DNA from: an uncultured Collinsella sp.
GTDB lineage: Bacteria; Actinomycetota; Coriobacteriia; Coriobacteriales; Coriobacteriaceae
Direction: 5' to 3'
NCBI GenBank assembly: GCA_900547805.1
Contig: URIE01000014.1
Span: forward strand, 1-23,326
Length of the DNA stretch: 23,326 nucleotides
This document shows, piece by piece, positions 14,548 through 21,695 of the stretch; the first letter of the stretch is position 1, and the number at the start of each line of letters is the position of its first letter. Both the position numbers and the translations under genes were made by a program. The notes beneath the pieces were generated by a model. The model ran no database searches and was not told the origin of the DNA. It worked only from the letters and a program-made list of their open reading frames with translations.

Positions 14548-15645
14548 ATGTCCTCGACCTTTGGCAACGTCTTGCATCTGAGCATTTTCGGTCAGTCGCA
14601 CTCCCCCGCCATCGGCTGCTCGCTCGATGGCATTCCGGCAGGTATCGCCGTGGACCAGGAGAAGCTGCAGGCCCTCCTCGACCGTCGCGCCCCCGGTCGC
14701 GACGAGACCGCGACCAAACGCCGCGAGGCCGACGCCGCCCACATCATCGCCGGTGTTGTCGATGGACATACCACCGGCGCGCCCATCGCCGCGATTATCG
14801 AGAACACCAACACGCGCTCCAAGGATTACTCCGAGCTGCGCCGCAAGCCCCGCCCCGGACATGCGGACTTCCCTGCGCGCGTGAAGTATCACAACATGCA
14901 CGATGTCGCTGGTGGCGGGCATTTCTCCGGCCGCCTAACGGCACCCTTATGCATCGCCGGCGGCATTGCGCTGCAGGCACTCGAGGCCCGCGGCATTCAG
15001 GTCATGGCCCACGTCGCGCAGATCGGCGGCATCTCCGACCTGCCGATGGACGATATGGTCTATCGCGAGGCCGACCGCAAGGCGATCCTTACGAACGATC
15101 TGCCGTGCATTGACGCCGCCGCAGCCGGCCGCATGCGCGAGGAGATTCTGGCCGCGCGCGACGAGCTCGACAGCATCGGCGGCATCGTGGAGTGCGGCAT
15201 TTACGGGCTTCCCGCGGGTATCGGCGACCCCATGTTCAACGGCATCGAAAACCGCATCGCGCAGATCGCGTTTGGCATTCCCGCCGTAAAGGGCGTGGAG
15301 TTTGGCATGGGCTTTGCCGTGGCCGCCATGCGCGGCAGCGAGAACAACGATCCATATCGCATCGATGCCGAGACCGGCGAAATCGAGGTCGAGTCCAATA
15401 ACGCCGGCGGCATCCTGGGCGGTATTTCGACCGGCGCACCCGTCATGTGGCGCATGGCCGTAAAGCCGACGCCCTCAATTGGCCGCGAGCAGCAGACCGT
15501 AGACATGGACGCCATGGAAAATGCCGAGCTCTCGGTCCACGGCCGTCACGATCCCTGCATCGTCCCCCGCGCCGTCCCCGTAGCCGAAGCAGCCGCCGCC
15601 CTTGCCATCTGGGACGCCCTCCTCGAAGACGCCGCCCAGCGCTAA
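14548..15645 (+). CDS. aroC: Chorismate synthase
   Basis: Last common step: trans-elimination of phosphate from EPSP to give chorismate, requiring reduced FMN. 365 residues. Conserved FGQSHSPAIG (14-23, His 18), RPGHADF (102-108), AGGGHFSGR (121-129) and the C-terminal GRHDPCIVPRAVPVAEA (332-348, containing the second catalytic His). The AGGGHFSGR form differs from the GGRSSAR of proteobacteria and is common in Gram-positives. Start ATG one base after the aroA stop; GAGGAGGA at the aroA end is its ribosome site. No flavin reductase is encoded nearby. Confidence 0.97.
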   Translation: MSSTFGNVLHLSIFGQSHSPAIGCSLDGIPAGIAVDQEKLQALLDRRAPGRDETATKRREADAAHIIAGVVDGHTTGAPIAAIIENTNTRSKDYSELRRKPRPGHADFPARVKYHNMHDVAGGGHFSGRLTAPLCIAGGIALQALEARGIQVMAHVAQIGGISDLPMDDMVYREADRKAILTNDLPCIDAAAAGRMREEILAARDELDSIGGIVECGIYGLPAGIGDPMFNGIENRIAQIAFGIPAVKGVEFGMGFAVAAMRGSENNDPYRIDAETGEIEVESNNAGGILGGISTGAPVMWRMAVKPTPSIGREQQTVDMDAMENAELSVHGRHDPCIVPRAVPVAEAAAALAIWDALLEDAAQR

Positions 15646-15688
15646 CTACCCACCCCTCAACATCCTCCGACACGTGAAAGGGGTCTCC

Positions 15689-16834
15689 ATGGACCTTGCC
15701 GACATCCGCCAGACCATCGATGGCATCGACACCACGCTCCTCAACAGCTTTGTCGAGCGCATGGACATTGCCACCGAAGTCGCCAAGTCAAAAATCGAGA
15801 TGGGCAAGGCCGTCTTCGACCCCGCCCGCGAGCGCTCCAAGCTCAACAACCTCGCCAGCCGCGCGCCCGAGCGCTACGAGGCGCAAACTATCACCCTGTT
15901 CCGTCTCCTCATGAGCATGAGCAAGGCCGAGCAGCAGCGCTACATCAACGAGCTCAAGGGCATCACCGTCTCGCAAAAGGCCCACGCCACGGCCGTAGCC
16001 TTCGACACGCCCTTCCCCCAGACTGCCACCGTTGCCTGCCAGGGCGTGGAAGGTGCCTATAGCCAGATCGCCGCGTGCAAACTCTTCGACGTGCCCGATA
16101 TTGCGTTCTTTGAGACCTTCGAAGGCGTCATGCGCGCCGTGCGCGACGGCTTCTGCGAGTTTGGCGTGCTGCCCATCGAGAACTCCACCGCCGGATCGGT
16201 CAACGCCGTCTACGACCTGCTCGCCCAGTTCGACTTCCACATCGTGCGCTCGCTTCGCCTCAAGATCGACCACAACTTGCTCGTCAAGCCCGGCACCAAG
16301 CTCGCGGACATACGCGAGGTCTACAGCCACGGTCAGGCCATCGCGCAGTGCGCTAGCTTTATCGAGTCCCACGACCTGCACGCCACCAAGTACCCAAACA
16401 CGGCCATGTCGGCCGACATGGTCGCCAACTCCGAGCGCACCGACGTCGCCGCCATCGCATCGCGCAGCTGCGCGGCACTCTATGGCCTGGAGGTGCTGGA
16501 ACCCAACATCCAGGACTCGGACAACAACTACACGCGCTTTGTCGTCATCAGCCGCGAGCCGCGCGTCTACCCCGGCGCTAATCGCACCTCGCTCATGATC
16601 ACCACGGCCAATGAGCCGGGCGCCCTCTATCGCGTGCTCGAGCGCTTCTACGCACTCAACATCAACCTGATCAAACTCGAGAGCCGTCCCATCCCCGGGC
16701 ACGACTTTGAGTTTATGTTCTACTTTGACCTGGACTGCCCCTTTGGCAGCAAGGCCCTCGACGACCTGCTCGATTCCATCGACGACGTGTGCGAGAGCTT
16801 CACCTACTTTGGCAGCTACACGGAGGTGCTCTAG
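15689..16834 (+). CDS. pheA: Bifunctional chorismate mutase / prephenate dehydratase
   Basis: Converts chorismate to prephenate and then phenylpyruvate. 381 residues in three domains: an all-helical AroQ-type chorismate mutase (about 1-90, beginning MDLADIRQTIDGID), prephenate dehydratase (about 112-290, with GVEGAYS at 119-125, NSTAGSV at 165-171 and the catalytic NYTRF at 280-284), and an ACT domain (about 300-380, GALYRVLERF and ESRP at 331-334), the site of phenylalanine feedback in this family. The frame is open upstream to 15602 inside aroC, but GAAAGGGG five bases before ATG 15689 fixes the start. The 43-base gap after aroC holds no terminator. The mutase domain also supplies prephenate to TyrA. 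Confidence 0.96.
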   Translation: MDLADIRQTIDGIDTTLLNSFVERMDIATEVAKSKIEMGKAVFDPARERSKLNNLASRAPERYEAQTITLFRLLMSMSKAEQQRYINELKGITVSQKAHATAVAFDTPFPQTATVACQGVEGAYSQIAACKLFDVPDIAFFETFEGVMRAVRDGFCEFGVLPIENSTAGSVNAVYDLLAQFDFHIVRSLRLKIDHNLLVKPGTKLADIREVYSHGQAIAQCASFIESHDLHATKYPNTAMSADMVANSERTDVAAIASRSCAALYGLEVLEPNIQDSDNNYTRFVVISREPRVYPGANRTSLMITTANEPGALYRVLERFYALNINLIKLESRPIPGHDFEFMFYFDLDCPFGSKALDDLLDSIDDVCESFTYFGSYTEVL

Positions 16835-18085
16835 ATGACCGATACCGCCGCAACCCGCCCCTACGGCGTGCTGGGCCGCGTGCTGGGCCACAGCTACACC
16901 CCGACCATCTACAAGGAGCTCGCCGGCCTGGAGTACGTGCGCTTTGAGCGAGCGCCCGAGGATCTCGAGGCGTTTATGACCGGCGACGAGTGGGAGGGCA
17001 CCAACGTGACCATCCCCTACAAGCGCGCCGTCATGGAGTACCTGGACGAGCTAAGCCCGCTCGCCGAGCGCATGGGCAACGTCAACACCATCACGCGCCT
17101 GGCAGACGGGCGTCTGCGCGGCGACAACACCGACTACTTCGGTTTCCAGTGCCTGGTCGAGGAGCTGGGCACGGAGGTCGCCGGCAAGAAAGCCCTCGTG
17201 CTCGGGGCCACCGGCGGTGCCGGCACCACGGCAAGCATGGTGCTGGGCGATCTGGGCGCCATCGTCGTGCCCGTAGGCCGCACAAGCGAGGTCAACTACG
17301 ACAACATCGCCCAGCAGTCCGACGCGGCGCTGCTCGTCAACTGCACGCCCGCCGGCATGTTCCCCCACTGTCCCGATGCGCCCTGCACGCTCGAGGGTCT
17401 CGACGCGCTCGAAGGCGTCATCGACATTGTCTACAACCCCGCCCGCACGGGCCTGATGCTCGAGGCCGAGCACCGCGGCATCCCGTGCATCGGCGGCCTG
17501 CTGATGCTCGTGGCCCAAGCGGCACAGGCCGTCGAGCGCTATACCGGCCAGGTCACCCCGCGCAAGCGCATCCTGGATGTAACGGAGCGCCTGTCTCGCC
17601 GTGAGCAGAACATCGCCCTGATCGGCATGCCAGGCTCGGGCAAGACCCGCGTAGGCGAGCAGGTGGCACAGCTCACGGGCCGCGAGCATATCGATCTAGA
17701 CCGCGCCCTCGAGGAGCGTCTCGGCATGCCCTGCGCCGACTTTATCGTCGAGCGCGGCGAGCCGGCCTTCCGCGAGCAGGAAACGGCGGCCTTGGCCGAA
17801 ATTTCCAAGCGCAGCGGCCTGGTGCTCTCCACGGGAGGTGGCGTCGTCACGCGCGACGAGAACTATCCGCTGCTGCACCAGAACAGCCTGATCGTAATGC
17901 TCAACCGCAAGCTCGACGAGCTCGCCCACAAGGGTCGTCCCATCACCGCCCGCGACGGCATCGACAAGCTGGCCGAACAGCGCATGCCGCGCTACCGTGC
18001 CTGGGCCGATTACATCATCGACTCGCGCGACTGCGCCGCCAACACGGCCCAAGCCCTCCTCGACGCCCTCCCGCCCGCTCTCTGA
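16835..18085 (+). CDS. aroE-aroK: Shikimate dehydrogenase / shikimate kinase fusion
   Basis: 416 residues with two enzymes in one chain. Residues about 8-250 are shikimate dehydrogenase: substrate site GHSYTP (18-23), NVTIPYK with catalytic Lys 63, NTDYFGF with Asp 100, nucleotide loop GATGGAG (124-130) and NCTPAGM (169-175). Residues about 257-416 are shikimate kinase: Walker A GMPGSGKT (264-271), DLD (287-289), FREQE with Arg 313, STGGGVV (332-338), lid KGRPI (366-370) and MPRYR (384-388). The two act in consecutive steps. The substrate motif reads S-Y-T where Ser-x-Ser is usual. ATG directly abuts the pheA stop with GGAGG eight bases before. No stop or frameshift separates the halves. Confidence 0.95.
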   Translation: MTDTAATRPYGVLGRVLGHSYTPTIYKELAGLEYVRFERAPEDLEAFMTGDEWEGTNVTIPYKRAVMEYLDELSPLAERMGNVNTITRLADGRLRGDNTDYFGFQCLVEELGTEVAGKKALVLGATGGAGTTASMVLGDLGAIVVPVGRTSEVNYDNIAQQSDAALLVNCTPAGMFPHCPDAPCTLEGLDALEGVIDIVYNPARTGLMLEAEHRGIPCIGGLLMLVAQAAQAVERYTGQVTPRKRILDVTERLSRREQNIALIGMPGSGKTRVGEQVAQLTGREHIDLDRALEERLGMPCADFIVERGEPAFREQETAALAEISKRSGLVLSTGGGVVTRDENYPLLHQNSLIVMLNRKLDELAHKGRPITARDGIDKLAEQRMPRYRAWADYIIDSRDCAANTAQALLDALPPAL

Positions 18086-18087
18086 CA

Positions 18088-18128
18088 AAAACCACCACAA
18101 AGGGGACAGGCACCTTTGTGGTGGTTTT
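18088..18128. terminator. Strong hairpin between aroE-aroK and aroQ
   Basis: Perfect 16-base-pair inverted repeat AAAACCACCACAAAGG / CCTTTGTGGTGGTTTT around a nine-base loop, two bases after the aroE-aroK stop. A run of T ends it on the plus strand and a run of A begins it, so it could terminate in both directions. It would separate most of the cluster from aroQ. The loop and inner stem contain GGGGACAGGCACC, which may mark it as a member of a dispersed extragenic repeat. Confidence 0.75.
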
Positions 18129-18163
18129 CCATTCAACTCCGCCCGACCGCAAAGGAAGCAACC

Positions 18164-18601
18164 ATGAAAGCACTCGTCATCAACGGCCCCAACCTCAACA
18201 TGCTCGGCATTCGCGAGCCGGGCATCTATGGCAGTGACAACTACGACCGCCTGGTCCAGATCTGCAAGGAGGCCGGCGCCCCACAGGGCTTTGATGAGGT
18301 CGAGGTCTTCCAATCCAACCACGAGGGCAGCATCGTCGACAAGATCCAGGAGGCCTACGGCAAGGTCGACGGCATCGTCATTAACCCGGCAGCCTACACG
18401 CACACCAGCGTGGCCATCCTGGACGCCCTCAAGGCCGTCGCCATCCCCGCCGTCGAGGTTCACATCAGCGCCGTCGAGACGCGCGAGGACTTCCGCCAGG
18501 TGAGCTACGCACGCCTCGCCTGCTTCGCCACCATCACCGGCGAAGGCCTGATGGGCTACGCCCACGCGCTGGAGCTGCTGAAAGAGCATCTGGAAAAGTA
18601 A
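18164..18601 (+). CDS. aroQ: 3-dehydroquinate dehydratase, type II
   Basis: Third shikimate step, dehydration of 3-dehydroquinate. 145 residues, the normal size of the dodecameric type II enzyme. GPNLNMLG (8-15), Arg 17, catalytic Tyr 22 (IYG), NPAAYTHTS (74-82) and EVHIS with catalytic His 100 (98-102) are seen. The start at ATG 18164 is preceded by AAAGGA at seven bases; an open extension back to 18116 runs through the hairpin and was rejected. No distinct promoter was identified between the hairpin and the gene (35 bases), so it depends on read-through or on a promoter inside the hairpin region. It completes the pathway encoded by this cluster. Confidence 0.96.
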   Translation: MKALVINGPNLNMLGIREPGIYGSDNYDRLVQICKEAGAPQGFDEVEVFQSNHEGSIVDKIQEAYGKVDGIVINPAAYTHTSVAILDALKAVAIPAVEVHISAVETREDFRQVSYARLACFATITGEGLMGYAHALELLKEHLEK

Positions 18602-18663
18602 AATGCCAACCCCAACAAACAGCAGCGGCTTGCTCGCGCTCGGCTTCAGCAGCATACAAGATG

Positions 18664-18696
18664 AAAAAAGCCCAGACCACCAAGCGGTCCGGGCTT
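18664..18696 (-). terminator. Intrinsic terminator of tRNA-Arg(TCT)
   Basis: Minus-strand stem AAGCCCGGACC / GGTCTGGGCTT (11 positions, one mismatch), seven-base loop, then a run of six T that overlaps the stem end. It lies nine bases beyond the tRNA CCA. On the plus strand it could weakly end aroQ transcripts, but the T run there is short. Confidence 0.75.
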
Positions 18697-18705
18697 AATA
18701 AACGA

Positions 18706-18782
18706 TGGTGCTCCATGGCGGATTCGAACCGTCGACCTTGGGATTAGAAGTCCCCTGCTCTATCCGGCTGAGCTAATGGAGC
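18706..18782 (-). tRNA. tRNA-Arg (anticodon TCT)
   Basis: 77-base cloverleaf: acceptor GCTCCAT/ATGGAGC, D stem GCTC/GAGC, anticodon loop CTTCTAA (TCT reads AGA), T loop TTCGAAT, discriminator A and encoded CCA. Two positions do not pair: G27-A43 at the base of the anticodon stem and A50-C64 in the T stem. Confidence 0.92.
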
Positions 18783-18828
18783 AAATAACCGCACGCCCAA
18801 GCAAGCGCAAGCCTGTCAGGCGCAAGTA

Positions 18829-18834
18829 ATTATA
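18829..18834 (-). promoter_or_regulatory. Possible -10 element for tRNA-Arg(TCT)
   Basis: Perfect TATAAT on the minus strand immediately after the stop codon of the ABC ATPase gene and about 47 bases before the tRNA. The -35 position falls inside the ATPase gene and matches poorly, so the tRNA could also be part of the upstream transcript. Confidence 0.35.
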
Positions 18835-18836
18835 AC

Positions 18837-19604
18837 CTAGTTGAACTGCTCGCGGTACGCCTTGCAGACCTCATCGACCGGGCCGTCCATGCGAAGGTCA
18901 CCCTTCTCAATCCAAACGGCGCGCTGGCAGATGCGCTCAACCTGCTCCATGGAGTGCGAAACGAACAGAACCGTCACGTCACCGCTCTGGATAAAGTGCT
19001 GGATACGGGCCTCACACTTTTGCTGGAAGAACACATCACCGACGGACAGCGTCTCGTCAACGATCAGAATATCGGGCTCGGTAATCGTCGCGATTGCAAA
19101 GGCGATACGCGCCACCATGCCCGAGGAGAAGTTCTTAAGCGGCATATCGACAAAGTTCTGCAGCTCTGCGAACTCGATAATGCCGTCAAAGTTGGCATCG
19201 ATGAACTCCTTGGTATAGCCGAGCAGAGCGCCGTTCAGGTAGATGTTCTCGCGGGCGGTCAGCTCGGGGTCAAAACCGGCGCCAAGCTCAATCAGCGGCG
19301 CGATGTTACCGTGCACCTTAACGCTGCCCTCGCTAGGCTCAAGCACGCCAGCGATAATCTTGAGCATCGTAGACTTGCCGGAGCCATTGGTGCCAACCAA
19401 ACCGACAACTTCGCCACGATGAATATCAAACGAGATATGCTTGAGCGCCCTAAACTCCTCAAAGAACAGCTCATGCTTGGCAAGCTTGATGAAGTACTCC
19501 TTGAGGTTGGTCAGCGACTCGGACGCCATGTTAAAGATCATGGTGACGTCGTCGACCTCGACAGCCAGAGGCTGCTCGCTGTAATCAACAACAGATTCAG
19601 TCAT
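18837..19604 (-). CDS. Polysaccharide export ABC transporter, ATP-binding protein (Wzt/TagH-like)
   Basis: Energises export of a lipid-linked surface polymer together with the permease encoded just upstream. 255 residues: Walker A GTNGSGKST (71-79), the family-typical GNIAPLIELGAGF (99-111), signature FSSGMVAR (159-166), Walker B ILIVDE (179-184) and switch His 217. It ends soon after the nucleotide-binding domain and lacks the C-terminal carbohydrate-binding domain of long Wzt proteins, so it should not itself select polymer ends. ATG 19604 is preceded by AAGGAG at seven bases; a GTG one codon earlier is only four bases away. Eleven bases separate it from the permease stop. Confidence 0.93.
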   Translation of the reverse strand: MTESVVDYSEQPLAVEVDDVTMIFNMASESLTNLKEYFIKLAKHELFFEEFRALKHISFDIHRGEVVGLVGTNGSGKSTMLKIIAGVLEPSEGSVKVHGNIAPLIELGAGFDPELTARENIYLNGALLGYTKEFIDANFDGIIEFAELQNFVDMPLKNFSSGMVARIAFAIATITEPDILIVDETLSVGDVFFQQKCEARIQHFIQSGDVTVLFVSHSMEQVERICQRAVWIEKGDLRMDGPVDEVCKAYREQFN

Positions 19605-19615
19605 CACAGCACTCC

Positions 19616-20461
19616 TTAGATGTAGAGGATGAACTTGCGCTCGGACTTATGGAACACGGTGTAGCCAATAACAAGCGCAAGAACCGCCCAAGCGACGCAC
19701 ATACCAAACGTCAAAAGCGAGGGCGTGGTCTGGAACAGAAAGATATCGCGCATAAACTGCAAATAGTTATACATGGGGTTCGAATAGACCAGAATGCGCA
19801 CGAGATGCGGCATTTGCGCAACAAAGTCAGTCGTCCAGAAAATAGGCGTGATGTAAGTCCACGCCGTGATGACAACACTCCACAGATGCATGACATCGCG
19901 GAAGAAAACCGTAAGGGCAGAGAGCATCATGCCCAGGCCCATGCAGAAGCACATAAGCAGCAGCAGGCAGACCGGCAGCAGAATCAGGTGCCAAGAAGGC
20001 ATGACGCGGAACCACAGCATGACGATGGCGACGGCGACAAGCGAGAAGGCAAAGTTGACCAGCGAGAAAAGCACCTTCTGCACCGGGAAGACCCAGCGGT
20101 GCACCTTAACCTTCTTGAGCAGCGGAGCCGCACCCACAATCGACGTCAGGGCCTGGTTCGTGGACTCGGACATGACGGCAAAGGTGACGTTACCCACGAT
20201 CAAGTACAGCGGGTACATCTCGGGCGTAATTGAGCCATTGCGGCCCTGGGCGAAAATCGTCGAGAACACGATGGCCATGACGATCATCATCAGCAGCGGG
20301 TTGAGCACCGACCATGCGACGCCCAGAACGCTACGGCGATACTTGATCTTAAAATCCTTGGTAACCAGCTGACGAAGGATAAACGCGTCCTTCTCAAATT
20401 CGTTCTTAGCAAACGTCGCAGGCAGACTGCGAGTTTCTTGTTGCTTTGTCTGATCCGACAC
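19616..20461 (-). CDS. Polysaccharide export ABC-2 permease (Wzm/TagG-like)
   Basis: Membrane half of the exporter. 281 residues with about six membrane helices (for example 50-70, 133-152, 158-184, 252-270), an N-terminal amphipathic stretch with LVTKDFKIKYRRSVLGVAWSV, typical of this family, and FFRD (186-189) followed by WSVVITAWTYITPIFW in the region of the fifth helix. GTG at 20461 has AAAGGAG eight bases upstream; the frame is open to 20524 but without a ribosome site. Divergent from the glycosyltransferase at 20622. The substrate is not visible from sequence; the rhamnose genes nearby suggest a rhamnose-containing glycan. Confidence 0.93.
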   Translation of the reverse strand: MSDQTKQQETRSLPATFAKNEFEKDAFILRQLVTKDFKIKYRRSVLGVAWSVLNPLLMMIVMAIVFSTIFAQGRNGSITPEMYPLYLIVGNVTFAVMSESTNQALTSIVGAAPLLKKVKVHRWVFPVQKVLFSLVNFAFSLVAVAIVMLWFRVMPSWHLILLPVCLLLLMCFCMGLGMMLSALTVFFRDVMHLWSVVITAWTYITPIFWTTDFVAQMPHLVRILVYSNPMYNYLQFMRDIFLFQTTPSLLTFGMCVAWAVLALVIGYTVFHKSERKFILYI

Positions 20462-20500
20462 GGATGCAACTCCTTTACTCGTAATCGTTGACAAACGAAC

Positions 20501-20506
20501 AGTATA
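20501..20506 (-). promoter_or_regulatory. -10 element for the exporter genes
   Basis: TATACT on the minus strand, 40 bases before the permease GTG. No clear -35 at the right distance. It is the only good -10 in the divergent gap on this strand. Confidence 0.45.
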
Positions 20507-20562
20507 GACCCGACGGCCATGCAAACGATTCGCGCAACAAAACTGGAGAACTAACCCACATC

Positions 20563-20591
20563 TTAGGATGCCAAGCCCAAACGGCTATACT
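20563..20591 (+). promoter_or_regulatory. Promoter of the glycosyltransferase gene
   Basis: TTAGGA (20563-20568) and TATACT (20586-20591) with a 17-base spacer, giving a start near 20598 and a short leader containing the AAGGAG ribosome site at 20610-20615. Confidence 0.65.
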
Positions 20592-20621
20592 TTCAAGGAT
20601 TGAATGTATAAGGAGCATTGA

Positions 20622-21593
20622 GTGAATTCTGAATCCATCGCCGTCATCATCCCCTGCTACAACGAAGCGCTCACGATCGGCAAAGTCATCGACGACTTTC
20701 ACCGCGAGCTTCCGCAGGCGACGGTCTATGTCTATGACAACAACTCGTCGGACGATACCTCACGCATCGCCATCGAGCACGGCGCCACGGTCCGCTTTGA
20801 GCCCCGTCAGGGAAAGGGCAACGTGTGCCGCCAGATGTTTCGCGATATCGACGCCGATTGCTACCTGATGGTCGACGGCGACGACACCTACCCCGCCGAG
20901 GCGGCCAAGGCCCTCTGCGAGCCCATCCTTAACGGTACGGCCGACATGACCGTAGGCGATCGCCTTTCCAACGGCACCTACGCCGAGGAAAACAAGCGTG
21001 CCTTCCACGGCTTTGGCAACAATCTGGTCCGCGCCATGATCAAGTGGATCTATGGTTACAGCTTCGATGACGTCATGACCGGCTACCGCGCCATGAGCCG
21101 CCCGTTCGTTAAAACCTTCCCAGTGCTTTCCGAGGGCTTTCAGATCGAAACCGAGCTCTCGATCCACGCCGTCGACCACCGCTGGCGCATCAAAGATGTA
21201 CCCATCGAGTACCGCGACCGTCCGGAAGGCTCCGAGTCCAAGCTCAATACCGTGAGCGACGGCATTAAAGTCGTTACGATGATCGGCACGCTGTTCAAGG
21301 ACTACCGCCCGCTGAAGTTCTTCAGCCTCGTCGCGCTTCTGTTTGCGGTGATCGGCCTCTCCCTGGGCATGCCCATCGTTGTCAAGTATTTCCACACCGG
21401 CCTCGTTCCGCGCTTCCCCACCGCCATGCTCGCCGCGTCGTTTATGTTCCTGTGCGGTCTGAGCCTTGCAACCGGATTCATCCTTGATTCCGTGGCAAAG
21501 GTCGAAAAAAAGCAGTGGGAGGTCAACGTGTACAGCAAATACGCCTACGATGACCAGCCCGGCCACCCTACTTCCAAGCCAAGCGAGAGGTAG
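20622..21593 (+). CDS. Family 2 glycosyltransferase with two C-terminal membrane helices
   Basis: 323 residues. GT-A fold with the opening IAVIIPCYNEALTIGKV (6-22), metal-binding VDGDDTYP (84-91), and FQIETELSIHA (173-183); similar to polyprenol-phosphate sugar transferases of the DPM1/GtrB kind. Two hydrophobic helices follow at about 234-256 and 266-288. Such enzymes usually load a sugar onto undecaprenyl phosphate, or transfer one in polymer assembly; the donor sugar cannot be told here. GTG start with AAGGAG six bases before and a good promoter. It stands alone on the plus strand and ends at a bidirectional terminator. Confidence 0.92.
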   Translation: MNSESIAVIIPCYNEALTIGKVIDDFHRELPQATVYVYDNNSSDDTSRIAIEHGATVRFEPRQGKGNVCRQMFRDIDADCYLMVDGDDTYPAEAAKALCEPILNGTADMTVGDRLSNGTYAEENKRAFHGFGNNLVRAMIKWIYGYSFDDVMTGYRAMSRPFVKTFPVLSEGFQIETELSIHAVDHRWRIKDVPIEYRDRPEGSESKLNTVSDGIKVVTMIGTLFKDYRPLKFFSLVALLFAVIGLSLGMPIVVKYFHTGLVPRFPTAMLAASFMFLCGLSLATGFILDSVAKVEKKQWEVNVYSKYAYDDQPGHPTSKPSER

Positions 21594-21643
21594 ATCTTCC
21601 GCAAAATACTATTGGCACCACTGCGCAGATAGCCACCAACAAG

Positions 21644-21673
21644 AAAAGCCGCCGTTAAAGAACGGCGGCTTTT
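21644..21673. terminator. Bidirectional intrinsic terminator
   Basis: Perfect 13-base-pair stem AAAAGCCGCCGTT / AACGGCGGCTTTT with loop AAAG. T runs result on both strands. It lies between the converging glycosyltransferase and rfbC-rfbD genes and serves both. Confidence 0.92.
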
Positions 21674-21695
21674 ACTCTCGAAAAGTTAATAGCGG

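Noticed and set aside
15788..16891. A 367-codon minus-strand frame opposite pheA
   Set aside because: Crosses the pheA/aroE boundary and lacks any family signature.
18116..18163. A 16-codon N-terminal extension of aroQ
   Set aside because: It would be translated through the hairpin stem; the family begins at the MKALVINGPN position, which has its own ribosome site.
20462..20524. A 21-codon extension of the ABC-2 permease
   Set aside because: It includes the -10 element and the AAAGGAG ribosome site of the GTG at 20461.
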